Below, piece by piece: positions 7,792 to 16,313 of a DNA stretch of 64,000 nt. This stretch comes from Desulfocurvus vexinensis DSM 17965 (GTDB lineage: Bacteria; Desulfobacterota; Desulfovibrionia; Desulfovibrionales; Desulfovibrionaceae), in assembly GCF_000519125.1 (NCBI RefSeq), contig NZ_KI912582.1, positions 62,001 to 126,000 of the forward strand, written 5' to 3'. Made by a program: the position numbers and the translations under genes. Numbering within the stretch: the stretch's first letter is position 1; each line of letters begins with the position of its first letter. The notes beneath the pieces were generated by a model that ran no database searches, was not told the DNA's origin, and saw only the letters and a list, made by a program, of their open reading frames with translations.

Positions 7792-8106
7792 TTAGCCCTG
7801 CCCGCCCGGGCCGTCCAGCTTGTCCAGCACCGAGGCGGGCTTGGCCGCCAGGCGCCCGCCCGCGCCCGCGCGCCAGTCGGCCCGCAGGCCGACGTTGATG
7901 CGCGTGCAGTCCTTGCGCAGCTCCTCGAAGCAGGCCGTGACCACGGCCATGACCTCGTCCCATTCGCCCTCGATGCAGGTGCCCATGGGCCCCAGGGTGT
8001 GGGGCAGGCCGCTTGCGCGGATGACGTTCAGGGCCCGGGCCACGTAGGGCGACAGGCTCGCGCCCTTGTCCAGGGGGAAGATGGTCAGCTCGACGACGAC
8101 ACTCAC
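7792..8106 (-). CDS. MTH1187/YkoF-type thiamine-binding protein
   Basis: A 104-residue protein of the DUF77/thiamine-binding family: small ferredoxin-like fold proteins that bind thiamine or hydroxymethylpyrimidine. The signature is VVVELTIFPLDKGASLSPYV followed by GPMGTCIEGEWDEVMAVV. The start is GTG 8106 with GGAGG upstream. It is the last gene of a three-gene minus-strand set, 20 bases after the ferredoxin gene. Why a thiamine-binding protein sits with redox genes is not clear; the electron donor may serve thiamine synthesis or a thiamine-dependent oxidoreductase. Confidence 0.85.
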   Translation of the reverse strand: MSVVVELTIFPLDKGASLSPYVARALNVIRASGLPHTLGPMGTCIEGEWDEVMAVVTACFEELRKDCTRINVGLRADWRAGAGGRLAAKPASVLDKLDGPGGQG

Positions 8107-8126
8107 GGGGGCTCCTCCCGGTGCGG

Positions 8127-8675
8127 CTACTCCTTGCCGCGCATCTGGCGGATCTGCTTCATGACCAGCTTCTGGGCCGTGCTGGCCTCGCGGGTCTTCA
8201 GGCGCGCCAGCTCCTCGCGGGTCACGAAGTGGATGGCCTCGCTGGGGCAGATTTCCATGCATGCGGGCCCAAGGCCCACGCGGGCCCGGTCGCGGCACAG
8301 GTCGCATTTGGTCACCGGCACCACGCCCCCAGCGTGGTAGATGGCTCCGAAGGGGCAGGCGTCCATGCATTTCATGGCCTTGCAGCCCCGGCAGCGCGCG
8401 GGGTCGTGGTACACCGCGCCGGTGGTTTCGTCCTTCTCGATGGCCCCCACGGGGCAGGCCTTGGCGCACATGGGGTGCTCGCAGTGGTGGCAGTAGAGCG
8501 GGAAGGCCAGGCCCTCGTCGCTCTCGGTCATCTGGATGCGCGGCAGGCCGTAGAGGAATTTGCAGATGGCCTCGCAGGATTCGCAGCCGATGCAGCGCGA
8601 ATAGTCCACCCATTTGGTGCGCTGGGTGGCGCTGGCGTTGCCGCCCGGGGCCCCGGTCTCTTTGTCGTTGGCCAT
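8127..8675 (-). CDS. 4Fe-4S ferredoxin, four-cluster electron-transfer subunit
   Basis: 182 residues with sixteen cysteines in four groups: C28/31/34/38, C62/65/70/74, C95/98/103/107 and C124/127/139/143. This is the pattern of DmsB/HycB-like electron-transfer subunits carrying four [4Fe-4S] clusters. There is no signal peptide, so it is cytosolic. It is 20 bases downstream of a GltD-like flavoprotein that lacks its own Fe-S domain, so the two probably form an NAD(P)H-ferredoxin type module. No catalytic molybdenum or tungsten subunit is adjacent. Confidence 0.9.
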   Translation of the reverse strand: MANDKETGAPGGNASATQRTKWVDYSRCIGCESCEAICKFLYGLPRIQMTESDEGLAFPLYCHHCEHPMCAKACPVGAIEKDETTGAVYHDPARCRGCKAMKCMDACPFGAIYHAGGVVPVTKCDLCRDRARVGLGPACMEICPSEAIHFVTREELARLKTREASTAQKLVMKQIRQMRGKE

Positions 8676-8695
8676 GGTTGCCTCCTGGCTTGGGG

Positions 8696-9754
8696 CTAGC
8701 GCCCGCCCTGGGTGTGGTCCAGCCACTGTTCGAGGGAGCGGGCCGCCTCCAGCCCGCCGGTGATGGCCCAGCCGATCTTGCTCGGCCCGGTCAGCGCGTC
8801 TCCGGCCACGAACACGCCGTCCAGGGCGGTCATGCGCGGCCAGGGCGAGGCGCCCTTGCGGACCTTGTGCACGTCCAGGCGCTCGGCCAGGGGCAGGGTG
8901 GGCAGCTCGCCCACGGCGCTGATGACCATGTCGGCCTCCACCACCTGGTTGGAGCCGTCCTGGGGCAGGGGGCAGCGGCGGCCCGATTCGTCGGGCTCGC
9001 CAAGGGCGCATTGCAAAAATTCCACGCCCTCCACATGCTCCGCGCCCAGGATGCGCAGGGGCATGGCCAGCTCCTTCCAGATCATGCCGTTGTCCTGGAG
9101 CAGGCCGATCTCGTAGGGCCCGGCGGGGGCCTCGTCGATGGTGCGGCGGTAGAGCATGGTCACGCGCAGGGCGCCGCTGCGCAGGGCGCACTGGGCGGCG
9201 TCCATGGCCGAGAGCCCGCCGCCGATGACCACCACCTTGCGCCCCAGGGCCGGGCTGGCGCAGACCTCGGCCCCGCAGGTGGCCCCGCGCAGGGGGAAGA
9301 GGTATTCCAGGCCCGAGAGCACCCCGGGCAGGTCCTCGCCGGGGATGCCCATGCGCCGCGAGCGCCACGAGCCCGTGCACAGGATCACGGCGTCGTGGGC
9401 CGCGCGCAGGTCCGTCAGGGCGATTTCCGTGGTCCGGAATTCGTCGCCCTCGTCGTGGTTCTCGCCGGGCTGGCCCACGATCTTGGTGCGCATGTGGAAG
9501 GCCACGCCGTAGTGCTCGGCCAGGAGCGTGGCCGCGGCCTCGGTGCGTTCCACGGGCAGGCGGAAGTCGGGGATGCCGAAGTACATGAGGCCCCCGGCCT
9601 TGGGCATCTTGTCGTAGACCGCCACGCGGTAGCCCTGGCAGGCCAGGTAGCCGGCGGCCACCAGCCCCGATGGCCCGGCCCCGGCGATGGCCACCGAGCG
9701 GCCATTGGGCGGCATGGGCTTGTCGCGGAACAGGCCGAAGTTCATTCTGGTCAT
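8696..9754 (-). CDS. FAD-dependent pyridine nucleotide oxidoreductase (GltD-like)
   Basis: 352 residues related to the small subunit of glutamate synthase and to NfnL-type flavoproteins. The FAD-binding Rossmann motif is VAIAGAGPSGLVAAGYLA, the NAD(P) motif is KVVVIGGGLSAMDAA, and the C-terminal FAD site is DGVFVAGDALTGPSKIG. It lacks the N-terminal Fe-S domain of true GltD, a role that the adjacent 16-Cys ferredoxin could fill. ATG 9754 was chosen; an ATG three codons later is possible. It leads the minus-strand trio with the ferredoxin and the thiamine-binding protein. Redox partner and physiological substrate are unknown. Confidence 0.88.
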   Translation of the reverse strand: MTRMNFGLFRDKPMPPNGRSVAIAGAGPSGLVAAGYLACQGYRVAVYDKMPKAGGLMYFGIPDFRLPVERTEAAATLLAEHYGVAFHMRTKIVGQPGENHDEGDEFRTTEIALTDLRAAHDAVILCTGSWRSRRMGIPGEDLPGVLSGLEYLFPLRGATCGAEVCASPALGRKVVVIGGGLSAMDAAQCALRSGALRVTMLYRRTIDEAPAGPYEIGLLQDNGMIWKELAMPLRILGAEHVEGVEFLQCALGEPDESGRRCPLPQDGSNQVVEADMVISAVGELPTLPLAERLDVHKVRKGASPWPRMTALDGVFVAGDALTGPSKIGWAITGGLEAARSLEQWLDHTQGGR

Positions 9755-9828
9755 GGACGGTCCACCCCCTGTTGCGGTGCGCTGCCGGGGGCCGGGCCCC
9801 CGCGGTGCTGGAACGGGCAATTCCCACA

Positions 9829-9855
9829 TTTATGCCATTCCCGCAGCCATTGCAA
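9829..9855 (-). promoter_or_regulatory. Candidate promoter of the flavoprotein operon
   Basis: Minus-strand TTGCAA (9850-9855) and CATAAA (9829-9834), 15 bases apart, in the only AT-richer part of the divergent intergenic region. Shifting the -35 by one base gives a 16-base spacer. Confidence 0.35.
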
Positions 9856-9861
9856 CCGCGC

Positions 9862-9891
9862 TTGAAGCCCGGGCGGGCTCCGGTGTAGGCT
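9862..9891 (+). promoter_or_regulatory. Candidate promoter of the MBL-fold gene
   Basis: TTGAAG (9862-9867), 18 bases, TAGGCT (9886-9891), about 100 bases before the MBL-fold gene and back to back with the flavoprotein promoter. Confidence 0.35.
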
Positions 9892-9987
9892 CGGGCCGGG
9901 CCCGCGCGCCGCCACGGGCGCCCGGGCCGCCCACCCCCGCCCACCCTGCGTCCGGCCCCGCGTGCCGCGCGGCCACGGGAGGCGCCC

Positions 9988-10743
9988 ATGGACCTGGCCA
10001 TCACCTACGTGCACCACGACTGCTTCTGCCTGGAGGCGGCGGGCTGGACGCTGCTCTTCGACTATCCGGACGCGCAGCACCGCCCGCCCGGGGCGCGCGA
10101 GGCCGTGGCCCGGGCCCTGGCCGGGCGGCGGGTGGCGGCCTGCTTCTCGCACAGCCACGCCGACCACTGCTCCGCCGACGTGCTGGACGCTGCGCAGGAC
10201 GCGGCGCAGTTGCACCTGGTGCTGTCCTACGACGTGCCGCAGATGGTGCCTGCGCTGGACCTGCCGGGCGCCGTGGTGCTGGAGCCCGGCGACGACCCGC
10301 GCGGCGGCGACCCCGGGCCCTGGGCCGGGGTCGGCCCCGGGCTGCGCGCCCGGGCCCTGGAGAGCAACGACCTGGGCGTGGCCTTCTGTCTCGATGTCGA
10401 GGGGCTGCGCGTGTATCACGGCGGCGACCTGGCGGCCTGGCTCTGGCCCGGGCCGGACGACGCCGGAGCCGCGCACACGCGCGCCTTTTTCGAGCGCAGC
10501 CTGGAGGCCGTGGCCGCCTTCGCCCCGCATGTGGCCTTCACCTGCTGCGACCCGCGCCTGCCCGGGCGCGGGGGCTTCGCGCGCTTTGCCGAGGTGGTGC
10601 GGCCCCCGGTGCTGGTGCCCATGCACGACTTCGGCCAGCCCGGGGCCGTGGGCGGGTACGCCCTGGGCGTGCGTGTGCCGGGGGTGGCGGTGCTGGCCTT
10701 TGCGGCCCTGGGCCAGCGCCGCGAGCTGCACGCCGGACCCTGA
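9988..10743 (+). CDS. MBL-fold metallo-hydrolase
   Basis: A 251-residue metallo-beta-lactamase fold protein. The metal motif is HSHADH (H55, H57, D59, H60), with later ligands likely in YHGGDLAAW and PMHDFG. It resembles the UlaG-like/beta-lactamase superfamily group of unknown substrate. There is no signal peptide. It lies on the plus strand upstream of an MFS exporter (75 bases), divergent from the flavoprotein operon. The exact reaction cannot be inferred. Confidence 0.85.
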   Translation: MDLAITYVHHDCFCLEAAGWTLLFDYPDAQHRPPGAREAVARALAGRRVAACFSHSHADHCSADVLDAAQDAAQLHLVLSYDVPQMVPALDLPGAVVLEPGDDPRGGDPGPWAGVGPGLRARALESNDLGVAFCLDVEGLRVYHGGDLAAWLWPGPDDAGAAHTRAFFERSLEAVAAFAPHVAFTCCDPRLPGRGGFARFAEVVRPPVLVPMHDFGQPGAVGGYALGVRVPGVAVLAFAALGQRRELHAGP

Positions 10744-10818
10744 GCCCCGCCCCGCGCGCCGCCGGGCGCCGAGGAAATCGCGGGACAATCGCCCGGGGCC
10801 CGTGTACCCTGCGCCCTC

Positions 10819-12030
10819 ATGCCGGACACCACCCCCCGGGCCGCCCCCGGCCCCGCGCCGCGCCCGCTGCTGCGCCAGCGCAACCTGCACATCCTGTTTT
10901 GCGTCACCCTGACGGTGGTCATGGGCGTGTCGAGCATCGCCCCGGCCTTCCCGGACATCATGGACGCCCTGGGTCTCTCGGCCACCCAGGTGGCCTGGCT
11001 GGTCACGGCTTTCACCCTGCCGGGGGTCTTCCTGGCCCCGGTGCTGGGCATCCTGGCCGACCGCTACGGGCGCAAGACCGTGCTGGTGCCCTCGCTGCTG
11101 GCCTTCGGGGTCTTCGGCTCGCTGTGCGCCCTGGCGGATTCCTTTGCCGTGCTGGTGGGCCTGCGCTTCCTCCAGGGCGTGGGCGCGGCGGCCCTGGGCG
11201 CGCTCAACGTGACCATCCTCTCCGACCTCTACTCCGGGCCCGAGCGCATCACGGCCATGGGCTACAACGCGGGGGTGCTCTCCTTCGGCACCACGCTGTT
11301 TCCGCTGCTGGGCGGCGCCCTGGCCACCCTGGGCTGGCACTGGCCCTTCGTGCTGCCCGTGACGGCCCTGCCCCTGGCCCTGGTCGTGCTGCTGCTGCTC
11401 GACACCCCGCGCCCCGAGGGCGGCGGGGAGTTCATGGAATACATGCGCCAGGCCGTGCGCCGCGCCGTGGAGCCCCGGGCCCTGGTGCTGTTCGCCACCA
11501 CCTGCATGACCTTCATGATCCTGTACGGGCTGCTGGTGTCTTTTCTGCCGGTGTACCTGGCGCGGCGCTTCGGGGCCGAGGCCTGGGCCATCGGGGCCAT
11601 CATCGCCTCGGCCAGCCTGACCACGGCGCTCCTGGCCGCGCGGCTGGGGGCCCTGGCGCGGGTCGTGCCGCTGCGGGTGCTGCTGGCCGTGGCCTTCGGG
11701 CTCTATGCCACGTCGGCGCTGCTCACCCCGCTCATGCCCGGGCTGTGGTGGGTGCTGCTGCCGGTGCTGGTGTTCGGCGCGGCCCAGGGGCTGAACATCC
11801 CCACCGTGCAGGCCATGCTGGCCGACCTGGCGCCCATGGAGCAGCGTGGGGCCTTCATGGCCCTGAACGGTACGGTGCTGCGCCTGGGCCAGACCCTGGG
11901 CCCGGTGGTCATGGGCGGGGCGTTCCTGGTCTGGGGCATGGACGGGGTCTTCGCGGCCACGGCGGCCCTGGCCCTGCTGGCCGGAGCCCTGGTGCTGGCC
12001 GTGGTGCGCGGCGGTGCGGGCCACGGGTAG
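10819..12030 (+). CDS. MFS transporter, drug-efflux type
   Basis: 403 residues with 12 predicted membrane helices. The A-loop motif GILADRYGRKTV between helices 2 and 3 and the N-terminal VSSIAPAFPDIMDALG segment are those of DHA-type multidrug exporters. It acts at the inner membrane as a proton antiporter. It follows the MBL-fold gene and ends at a strong hairpin. The substrate is unknown. Confidence 0.9.
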   Translation: MPDTTPRAAPGPAPRPLLRQRNLHILFCVTLTVVMGVSSIAPAFPDIMDALGLSATQVAWLVTAFTLPGVFLAPVLGILADRYGRKTVLVPSLLAFGVFGSLCALADSFAVLVGLRFLQGVGAAALGALNVTILSDLYSGPERITAMGYNAGVLSFGTTLFPLLGGALATLGWHWPFVLPVTALPLALVVLLLLDTPRPEGGGEFMEYMRQAVRRAVEPRALVLFATTCMTFMILYGLLVSFLPVYLARRFGAEAWAIGAIIASASLTTALLAARLGALARVVPLRVLLAVAFGLYATSALLTPLMPGLWWVLLPVLVFGAAQGLNIPTVQAMLADLAPMEQRGAFMALNGTVLRLGQTLGPVVMGGAFLVWGMDGVFAATAALALLAGALVLAVVRGGAGHG

Positions 12031-12063
12031 GCCCGCGCGGGCAAGGAAAACCGCGCGCCAATG

Positions 12064-12101
12064 CAAGGCGGCGCCCCTCCGTGCGGAGGGGCGCCGCCTT
12101 G
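12064..12101. terminator. Terminator between MFS gene and converging gene
   Basis: A 17-base perfect stem (CAAGGCGGCGCCCCTCC and its complement) around a GTGC loop, between convergent genes, so probably bidirectional. Confidence 0.8.
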
Positions 12102-12123
12102 CGTTTGGCGCGGTGCGAGAGCT

Positions 12124-12951
12124 CTAGATGGCCACGTCCAGCAGCAGGCCCGGGGCCTGGGGCGGGGCGGCCAGGGTGGCGAGCGTGCCCCCGGCGGCCT
12201 GGGCGAGGGCCGTGGCGGCGCTGGGGCCGTAGCCGGATTCCAGGGCCTGCCCGGCGTCGGCCAGGGCCGAGCGCAGGCCGGTGTAGCTGGCGTCCTGCCC
12301 CAGGCCCTGCTCCAGGATTTGGGCCACCAGGTCGGCGGCGTCCTGGCCCAGGGTGTCCTGCATCTGGGCCACCAGCCCGGACGCGGCCTGGGCGGTGGTG
12401 GCGCTGCCGGAACCGGGGCTGGCCGCGTAGAAGGTCTCGTTCAGGCCGTTGTCGAAATAGGCGTTCAGGGCGCGGTTCAGGCTGCCGTTGAAGGTGGCCA
12501 TGAGCGCGTCGCCCTCGGTGGTGCCGAAGGTGCGGTCCACCAGGCGCAGCACGTCCAGCAGGCCCTGGCCGAGGGTGTCCTCGGTGATGTCGCCCTCGTC
12601 CATGCGCCGGGCCAGCAGGCCGATGGAGGCCGTGGCCGTGGCCTGGCCCAGGCGCTCGGCGACGGTTTCCAGGGCGCCCGTCAGGGCGTCGGCCAGGGCT
12701 GCGGAATCCTTGGCGGCGGCGCTGGCGCCGGGGCCACCGGTGGTTTCGGAATCCGCAGCGGCCTGCTGGGCGTCCAGGCGCCGGGCCAGGGCCTCGGCCC
12801 AGGCCCGGGCCGTGGAGATGCCCGCAGCGCCGGACGCCCCCGCCGTTCCCGTGACCGCCGTGGCGCCGGCCCGCGCCGCAACGCCGCCATAGGCCACCGC
12901 CGTGGCCGAAACCAGGGGCTGGGTCAGGGGGGACAGGGTCTCGATCTGCAT
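12124..12951 (-). CDS. Hypothetical protein, Ala/Gly-rich
   Basis: 275 residues, family not recognised. The first 80 residues are a low-complexity Ala/Gly/Thr stretch (GATAVTGTAGASGAAG). The remainder looks helical, with repeated Gln/Asp/Leu patterns such as LVAQMQDTLGQDAADLVAQI and a central DALMATFNGSLNRALNAYF. No signal peptide, membrane segment or catalytic motif is visible. The start is ATG 12951 and the gene is monocistronic, sharing a terminator with the MFS gene. Composition and length recall small structural or flagellar-associated proteins of this order, but I cannot support a role. Confidence 0.6.
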   Translation of the reverse strand: MQIETLSPLTQPLVSATAVAYGGVAARAGATAVTGTAGASGAAGISTARAWAEALARRLDAQQAAADSETTGGPGASAAAKDSAALADALTGALETVAERLGQATATASIGLLARRMDEGDITEDTLGQGLLDVLRLVDRTFGTTEGDALMATFNGSLNRALNAYFDNGLNETFYAASPGSGSATTAQAASGLVAQMQDTLGQDAADLVAQILEQGLGQDASYTGLRSALADAGQALESGYGPSAATALAQAAGGTLATLAAPPQAPGLLLDVAI

Positions 12952-13230
12952 GGGGCGCCTCCGGGGATACCCGTCTTATCGGCACGGGGTGGCGGGAGCT
13001 TTAGCAGCCGCCCTGAATCGGCACGCGCCGGGGCGTTGCAGAAATCCGGCTTCCGGCGCGCGCTGTAACCTGGCGTTGCGCTTGGACTTTTCGCGCCAGG
13101 GCGCCGCGCAGTGCCGGGGCGGCCCGCGAAAAGGGGTTTCCCAACGGGCAGTTAGGCCAGGCGGCGTTGCCCCCGGGGCGGCTGGTCTGCTATACCCGGG
13201 GTGCAACGATACAACCCCAAGGAGAACCCC

Positions 13231-13413
13231 ATGATGCTGCCCCAGAACGAGGCCCGCTTCAAATTCTGCCCGCTGCTGGTGGGCACCGACGGCAAGATGC
13301 GCTTCTGCCAGGGCTCGCAGTGCATGATGTGGCGCTACCGGCTCACGGACAAGAAGGGCGAGGAGGACGCGGGCTACTGCGGCATGGCCGGGAAGCCCGC
13401 CGGGGCCATGTAG
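13231..13413 (+). CDS. Small cysteine-containing protein, unknown
   Basis: 60 residues. The start is ATG 13231, chosen over the longer frame because AAGGAGA lies just upstream. Cys13, Cys26, Cys31 and Cys50 (RFCQGSQCMMWRY in the middle) are spaced like a metal site or a pair of disulfides. The protein is otherwise charged and without a signal peptide, so metal binding in the cytosol is more likely. No family name is offered. Confidence 0.7.
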   Translation: MMLPQNEARFKFCPLLVGTDGKMRFCQGSQCMMWRYRLTDKKGEEDAGYCGMAGKPAGAM

Positions 13414-13423
13414 GCCCGGGGGG

Positions 13424-13903
13424 TCAGGGCCGGGCGTCGGCCCAGGGGTGGGTGAAGATCCACTGCCCGCAGACCAGCCTGCCGTGGGGCGAGGGCGCGG
13501 CGCGGTCCACCAGGGGCGCGCCGCGCCCGGGCGCGCCGGGCAGGCGTTCGGCCCGCGCCGGGCAGCCCAGGGCGAAGGGCGGCAGGAAGGCCAGCGCCTC
13601 GGGGCCGTCCAGGCGCAGGCACCGGCCGTCCAGGGCCGCGCAGGCCGCGCAGGCCGGGCCCGGCCCGTCCACGCGGATGCGCACCCAGGGCGCGGCGTCC
13701 TCGCCTCCGGGGGCGCCCGGGGCCGCCAGGGCCGCCGCCAGCAGGGGCAGGGCCTCGGCCTTGGCCGCCTCGTAGCGGTCCAGGAAGGCCTGGGCGTGGG
13801 CGGCGGGGGTTTCGGCGTCCTCGAACAGGCACCAGACCACCTGCCCGCTCAGGCGGCGCAGGGTGGGGTGGGCTTCCAGCAGGGCGGCGGGCGTGGCGTT
13901 CAT
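13424..13903 (-). CDS. Hypothetical protein with CxxC motif
   Basis: 159 residues from ATG 13903. The N-terminal helical part (ALLEAHPTLRRLSG) is followed by a region with PACAACAALDGRCLRL and FALGCPARAERLP. That spacing of cysteines with a final Cys-x-Ala/Arg resembles the minor-head/SPP1 gp7-like C-terminal motif found in phage and cellular proteins, but the match is weak. It converges on the small Cys protein, with 10 bases between stops. No function is assigned. Confidence 0.55.
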   Translation of the reverse strand: MNATPAALLEAHPTLRRLSGQVVWCLFEDAETPAAHAQAFLDRYEAAKAEALPLLAAALAAPGAPGGEDAAPWVRIRVDGPGPACAACAALDGRCLRLDGPEALAFLPPFALGCPARAERLPGAPGRGAPLVDRAAPSPHGRLVCGQWIFTHPWADARP

Positions 13904-14481
13904 GGGCCGCCTTGTACATGCCCCGGCCCCGGCCCGCAACCCTGCCGCCGCCCGGGCTGGCCCGGCCTGTGCCCCTGCCGTCCCCTGGGGTTTGCCTGGG
14001 GCGCCGCGCAGACGGCCCGTGCGTTCGCCGCCTCGGCCCGCCAGACCCGCAACTTCGCTCCCTCGCCGCCCGGCGCCCTGCCGCCTCGGCTCGGCGCCCC
14101 GTAACGTTCCCGCAATCCGCAATGCTGCCGCCGCCCCGGGCGTGACCCGACCGCCCCCCGCTCGCAACTCCACCCCAATCCGTGCCCCCTCCGCCCCCGG
14201 GGCCCGTGCGGTCCTGTCCCTGTCGCCGTTTCGCCATCGTGCCCGCCCTGGGCAACCAGGAAATCCACGGGGTTGCGATTTTTTTATGTCCACGAGGTGA
14301 AATCTATTCAAAATACTGTTTTATTTGGATTAAAATCTTCACACCTCCGGTGCCCTGCAAAAACATGGCAAAATGCTCTGGAAAGGAGCCATGTTGCAGC
14401 ATGCCGTCCCGGGCGCCTCGCGCCTGGGGCGCTTGACTTTTATCCCGCCAGGGAGCATAGGTGGAATCAATGGAAAGCTCT
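13904..14481. other. Gene-poor stretch
   Basis: No frame here has convincing codon use or a recognisable product on either strand. The first 350 bases are GC-rich filler. Bases 14270-14345 form a short AT-rich patch (runs of T and A) that could be a promoter or a remnant of transferred DNA. Confidence 0.4.
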
Positions 14482-14986
14482 TTGACAGAGACACGCTTTT
14501 GCCATCGTAAGAGGCTCGCTGCTTCTTAATCATCCGGTGCGGCTGCGCGAGCCGCCACGGGAGCACCGCTTTGCAAGGCGGGTTCCGCCGGAATGTATTG
14601 AAATGAAGAAAAACCCGTCCCTGGTTCCACCACACGGGATTTTTCTTGGGATTTCCACGCGGGTGCTCCCGGCCCCATGGCCGGTTCACTGACGGCAACG
14701 GCGCGGTTTCAGGCAATTTCCAGGCATCACCTCCGTTCATGGTTGAAGGCCCTGTCCCCGGGCAACAGCAAAACGACCCTCAGCCCGGCAAGGGCGCGTC
14801 GTCAGGCAACCCCGACCAAGACCAAGGCATGGACCGGCATGCGGTTTACGGCAAGGGCGCGAAGCGGGGCAACTCCTCAACCCAACCCGGACGACGGAAA
14901 TCCAGTCGGCTGAGGCCAGTAGGACGGAAATGATCGACGCATCACAGCAGCACCCCGTCCCGGGCACCCGGGACGGGGTCTTTTTT
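14482..14986 (+). other. Candidate small transcript of unknown nature ending at an intrinsic terminator
   Basis: A perfect -35 hexamer TTGACA at 14482-14487 stands upstream, though its -10 is poor (TCGTAA at 14505-14510). The following sequence has several short GC stems (for example GGCGGGTTCCGCC near 14578-14591). It ends in a textbook terminator for the plus strand. One open frame ends at 14933, 18 bases before that terminator, starting at TTG 14646 or ATG 14739; it would encode a Gly/Asn/Gln-rich peptide without a known fold and without a Shine-Dalgarno. Either a small RNA or a short gene fits; the terminator is the only strong evidence. Confidence 0.3.
14952..14986 (+). terminator. Intrinsic terminator with no recognised gene upstream
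   Basis: The 13-base stem ACCCCGTCCCGGG pairs with its complement across a CA loop and is followed by CTTTTTT on the plus strand only. The minus strand has no T tract, so it does not serve terC. Confidence 0.85.
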
Positions 14987-15027
14987 ATGTTGCTGCGGCG
15001 CGGGGCCCTCTGCCGTCCGGCCTAGCC

Positions 15028-16068
15028 TCAGGGCTTGCGTTCCGGTTCCCGGGATGCCTGCACCTCGGGTGCCTCGGGTTCCCCGGGCTCCACGGGCGGG
15101 CTGCCCGGCACCCACCAGTGGGCGGCCTCGCGCTGCTCCCGCGCGGTGGGGGTGGCGCGGGTCTTGAGCACCGAGAAGAGCATGGAGCCGCCCAGGATGG
15201 CCACCGTGAGCCCCAGGGTCGCCTGCGTGGGCACCACCGGCCCGCCGAACCAGGCGTTGACGAGCATCTTCGCCCCCACCAGCACCAGCACCAACGACAG
15301 GCCGTACTTGAGGTAGTGGAAGCGGTGGATGATCCCGGCCAGGGCGAAGTAGAGCGCCCGCAGGCCGAGGATGGCGAAGACGTTGGACGTGTAGACGATG
15401 AAGGGGTCGGTGGTGATGGCGAAGATGGCCGGGATGGAGTCCAGGGCGAAGAGCACGTCCGTGAACTCGATGAGCACCAGCACGACGAACAGCGGGGTCA
15501 GGTAGAGCGCCCCGCCCCGGCGCACGAAGAACCGGCGGCCCTCGAAGCCCTCGGTGACGCGGAAGTGCCGGCGCATGAAGAGGTTGATGCGGTTCTTCTC
15601 CATGTCCGGTTCCTGGCCCACGGTGACGAGCATCTTGATGCCCGTGAACACGAGGAAAGCCCCGAACACATAGACGACCCAGTGGAAGGCGCTGATGATC
15701 GCCGCGCCCGTCAGGATGAGCGTGGCGCGCATGACCAGAGCGCCCAGGATGCCCCAGAAGAGCACCTTGTGCTGGCAGTCCTTGGGCACGCCGAAGTGCA
15801 GGAAGATGAGCACGAAGACGAAGATATTGTCCAGGCTCAGGCTTTTTTCGATGAGGTAGCCGGTGAGGTACTCGGTTCCGGCCTGCGGGCCCAGGGCGAA
15901 GTGGACACCCGCGCCGAAGAGCAGCGCCAGGGTGACATAGCCCAGGCTGAGCAGCAGGGCCTCGCGCACCCCGATCTCGCGGCCCCTGCGGTGCAGCACG
16001 CCCAGGTCCAGGGCCAGCAGCACCAGGACCAGCAGGTTGAAGCCGATCCACATCCAAGCGGTTTCCAT
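15028..16068 (-). CDS. TerC/Alx family membrane protein, probable Mn exporter
   Basis: 346 residues, inner membrane, with about nine helices. The paired acidic motifs SLSLDNIFVFVL and FTDVLFALDSIPAIFAIT are those of the TerC family, several members of which export manganese. The start is ATG 16068. The C-terminal 30 residues are Pro/Glu-rich and probably disordered. The leader carries a yybP-ykoY type riboswitch (16302-16400) and terminator, the usual arrangement for Mn-responsive exporters. This makes Mn export far more likely than tellurite resistance. Confidence 0.93.
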   Translation of the reverse strand: METAWMWIGFNLLVLVLLALDLGVLHRRGREIGVREALLLSLGYVTLALLFGAGVHFALGPQAGTEYLTGYLIEKSLSLDNIFVFVLIFLHFGVPKDCQHKVLFWGILGALVMRATLILTGAAIISAFHWVVYVFGAFLVFTGIKMLVTVGQEPDMEKNRINLFMRRHFRVTEGFEGRRFFVRRGGALYLTPLFVVLVLIEFTDVLFALDSIPAIFAITTDPFIVYTSNVFAILGLRALYFALAGIIHRFHYLKYGLSLVLVLVGAKMLVNAWFGGPVVPTQATLGLTVAILGGSMLFSVLKTRATPTAREQREAAHWWVPGSPPVEPGEPEAPEVQASREPERKP

Positions 16069-16269
16069 GGTCTTGTCCTTGGTTCTTGTTGTTGCGAAAA
16101 GTCAAGCGGTACGGCCAGGGCCCGGGGCCCCGTAGGGCGGGCGCGCCACGGGCGGCGGCCCCGGCCCGCAGGCGGGCGGGCGGCGCGGCGGTCCCGGGCG
16201 GGCGCGGGTGTGGTGGGCGTGATGCACAAAGGCCTCCAGGGCGTGGTGTCCGCTGGAGGCCTCGGAAAG

Positions 16270-16313
16270 AAAAAACGAGACGTCCAGCATGATTGCTCAT
16301 GCTGAAGGTCTCG
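16270..16313 (-). terminator. Riboswitch-controlled terminator in the terC leader
   Basis: CGAGAC (16308-16313, minus strand) pairs with GTCTCG. An inner 8-base stem CAGCATGA/TCATGCTG is closed by a GCAA tetraloop, and six T follow at 16270-16275. Its 5' arm shares CCTTCAG with the closing helix of the aptamer, so the two folds exclude each other. Confidence 0.85.

Noticed and set aside
9687-12491. Frames of 700-930 codons on both strands across the MBL and MFS genes
   Set aside because: They are out-of-frame shadows rich in Arg, Gly and Pro; the real genes have membrane helices and metal motifs in another frame.
14339-14740. A 133-codon minus-strand frame in the gene-poor stretch
   Set aside because: No Shine-Dalgarno, no family features and mixed codon use; the nearby terminator serves the opposite strand.
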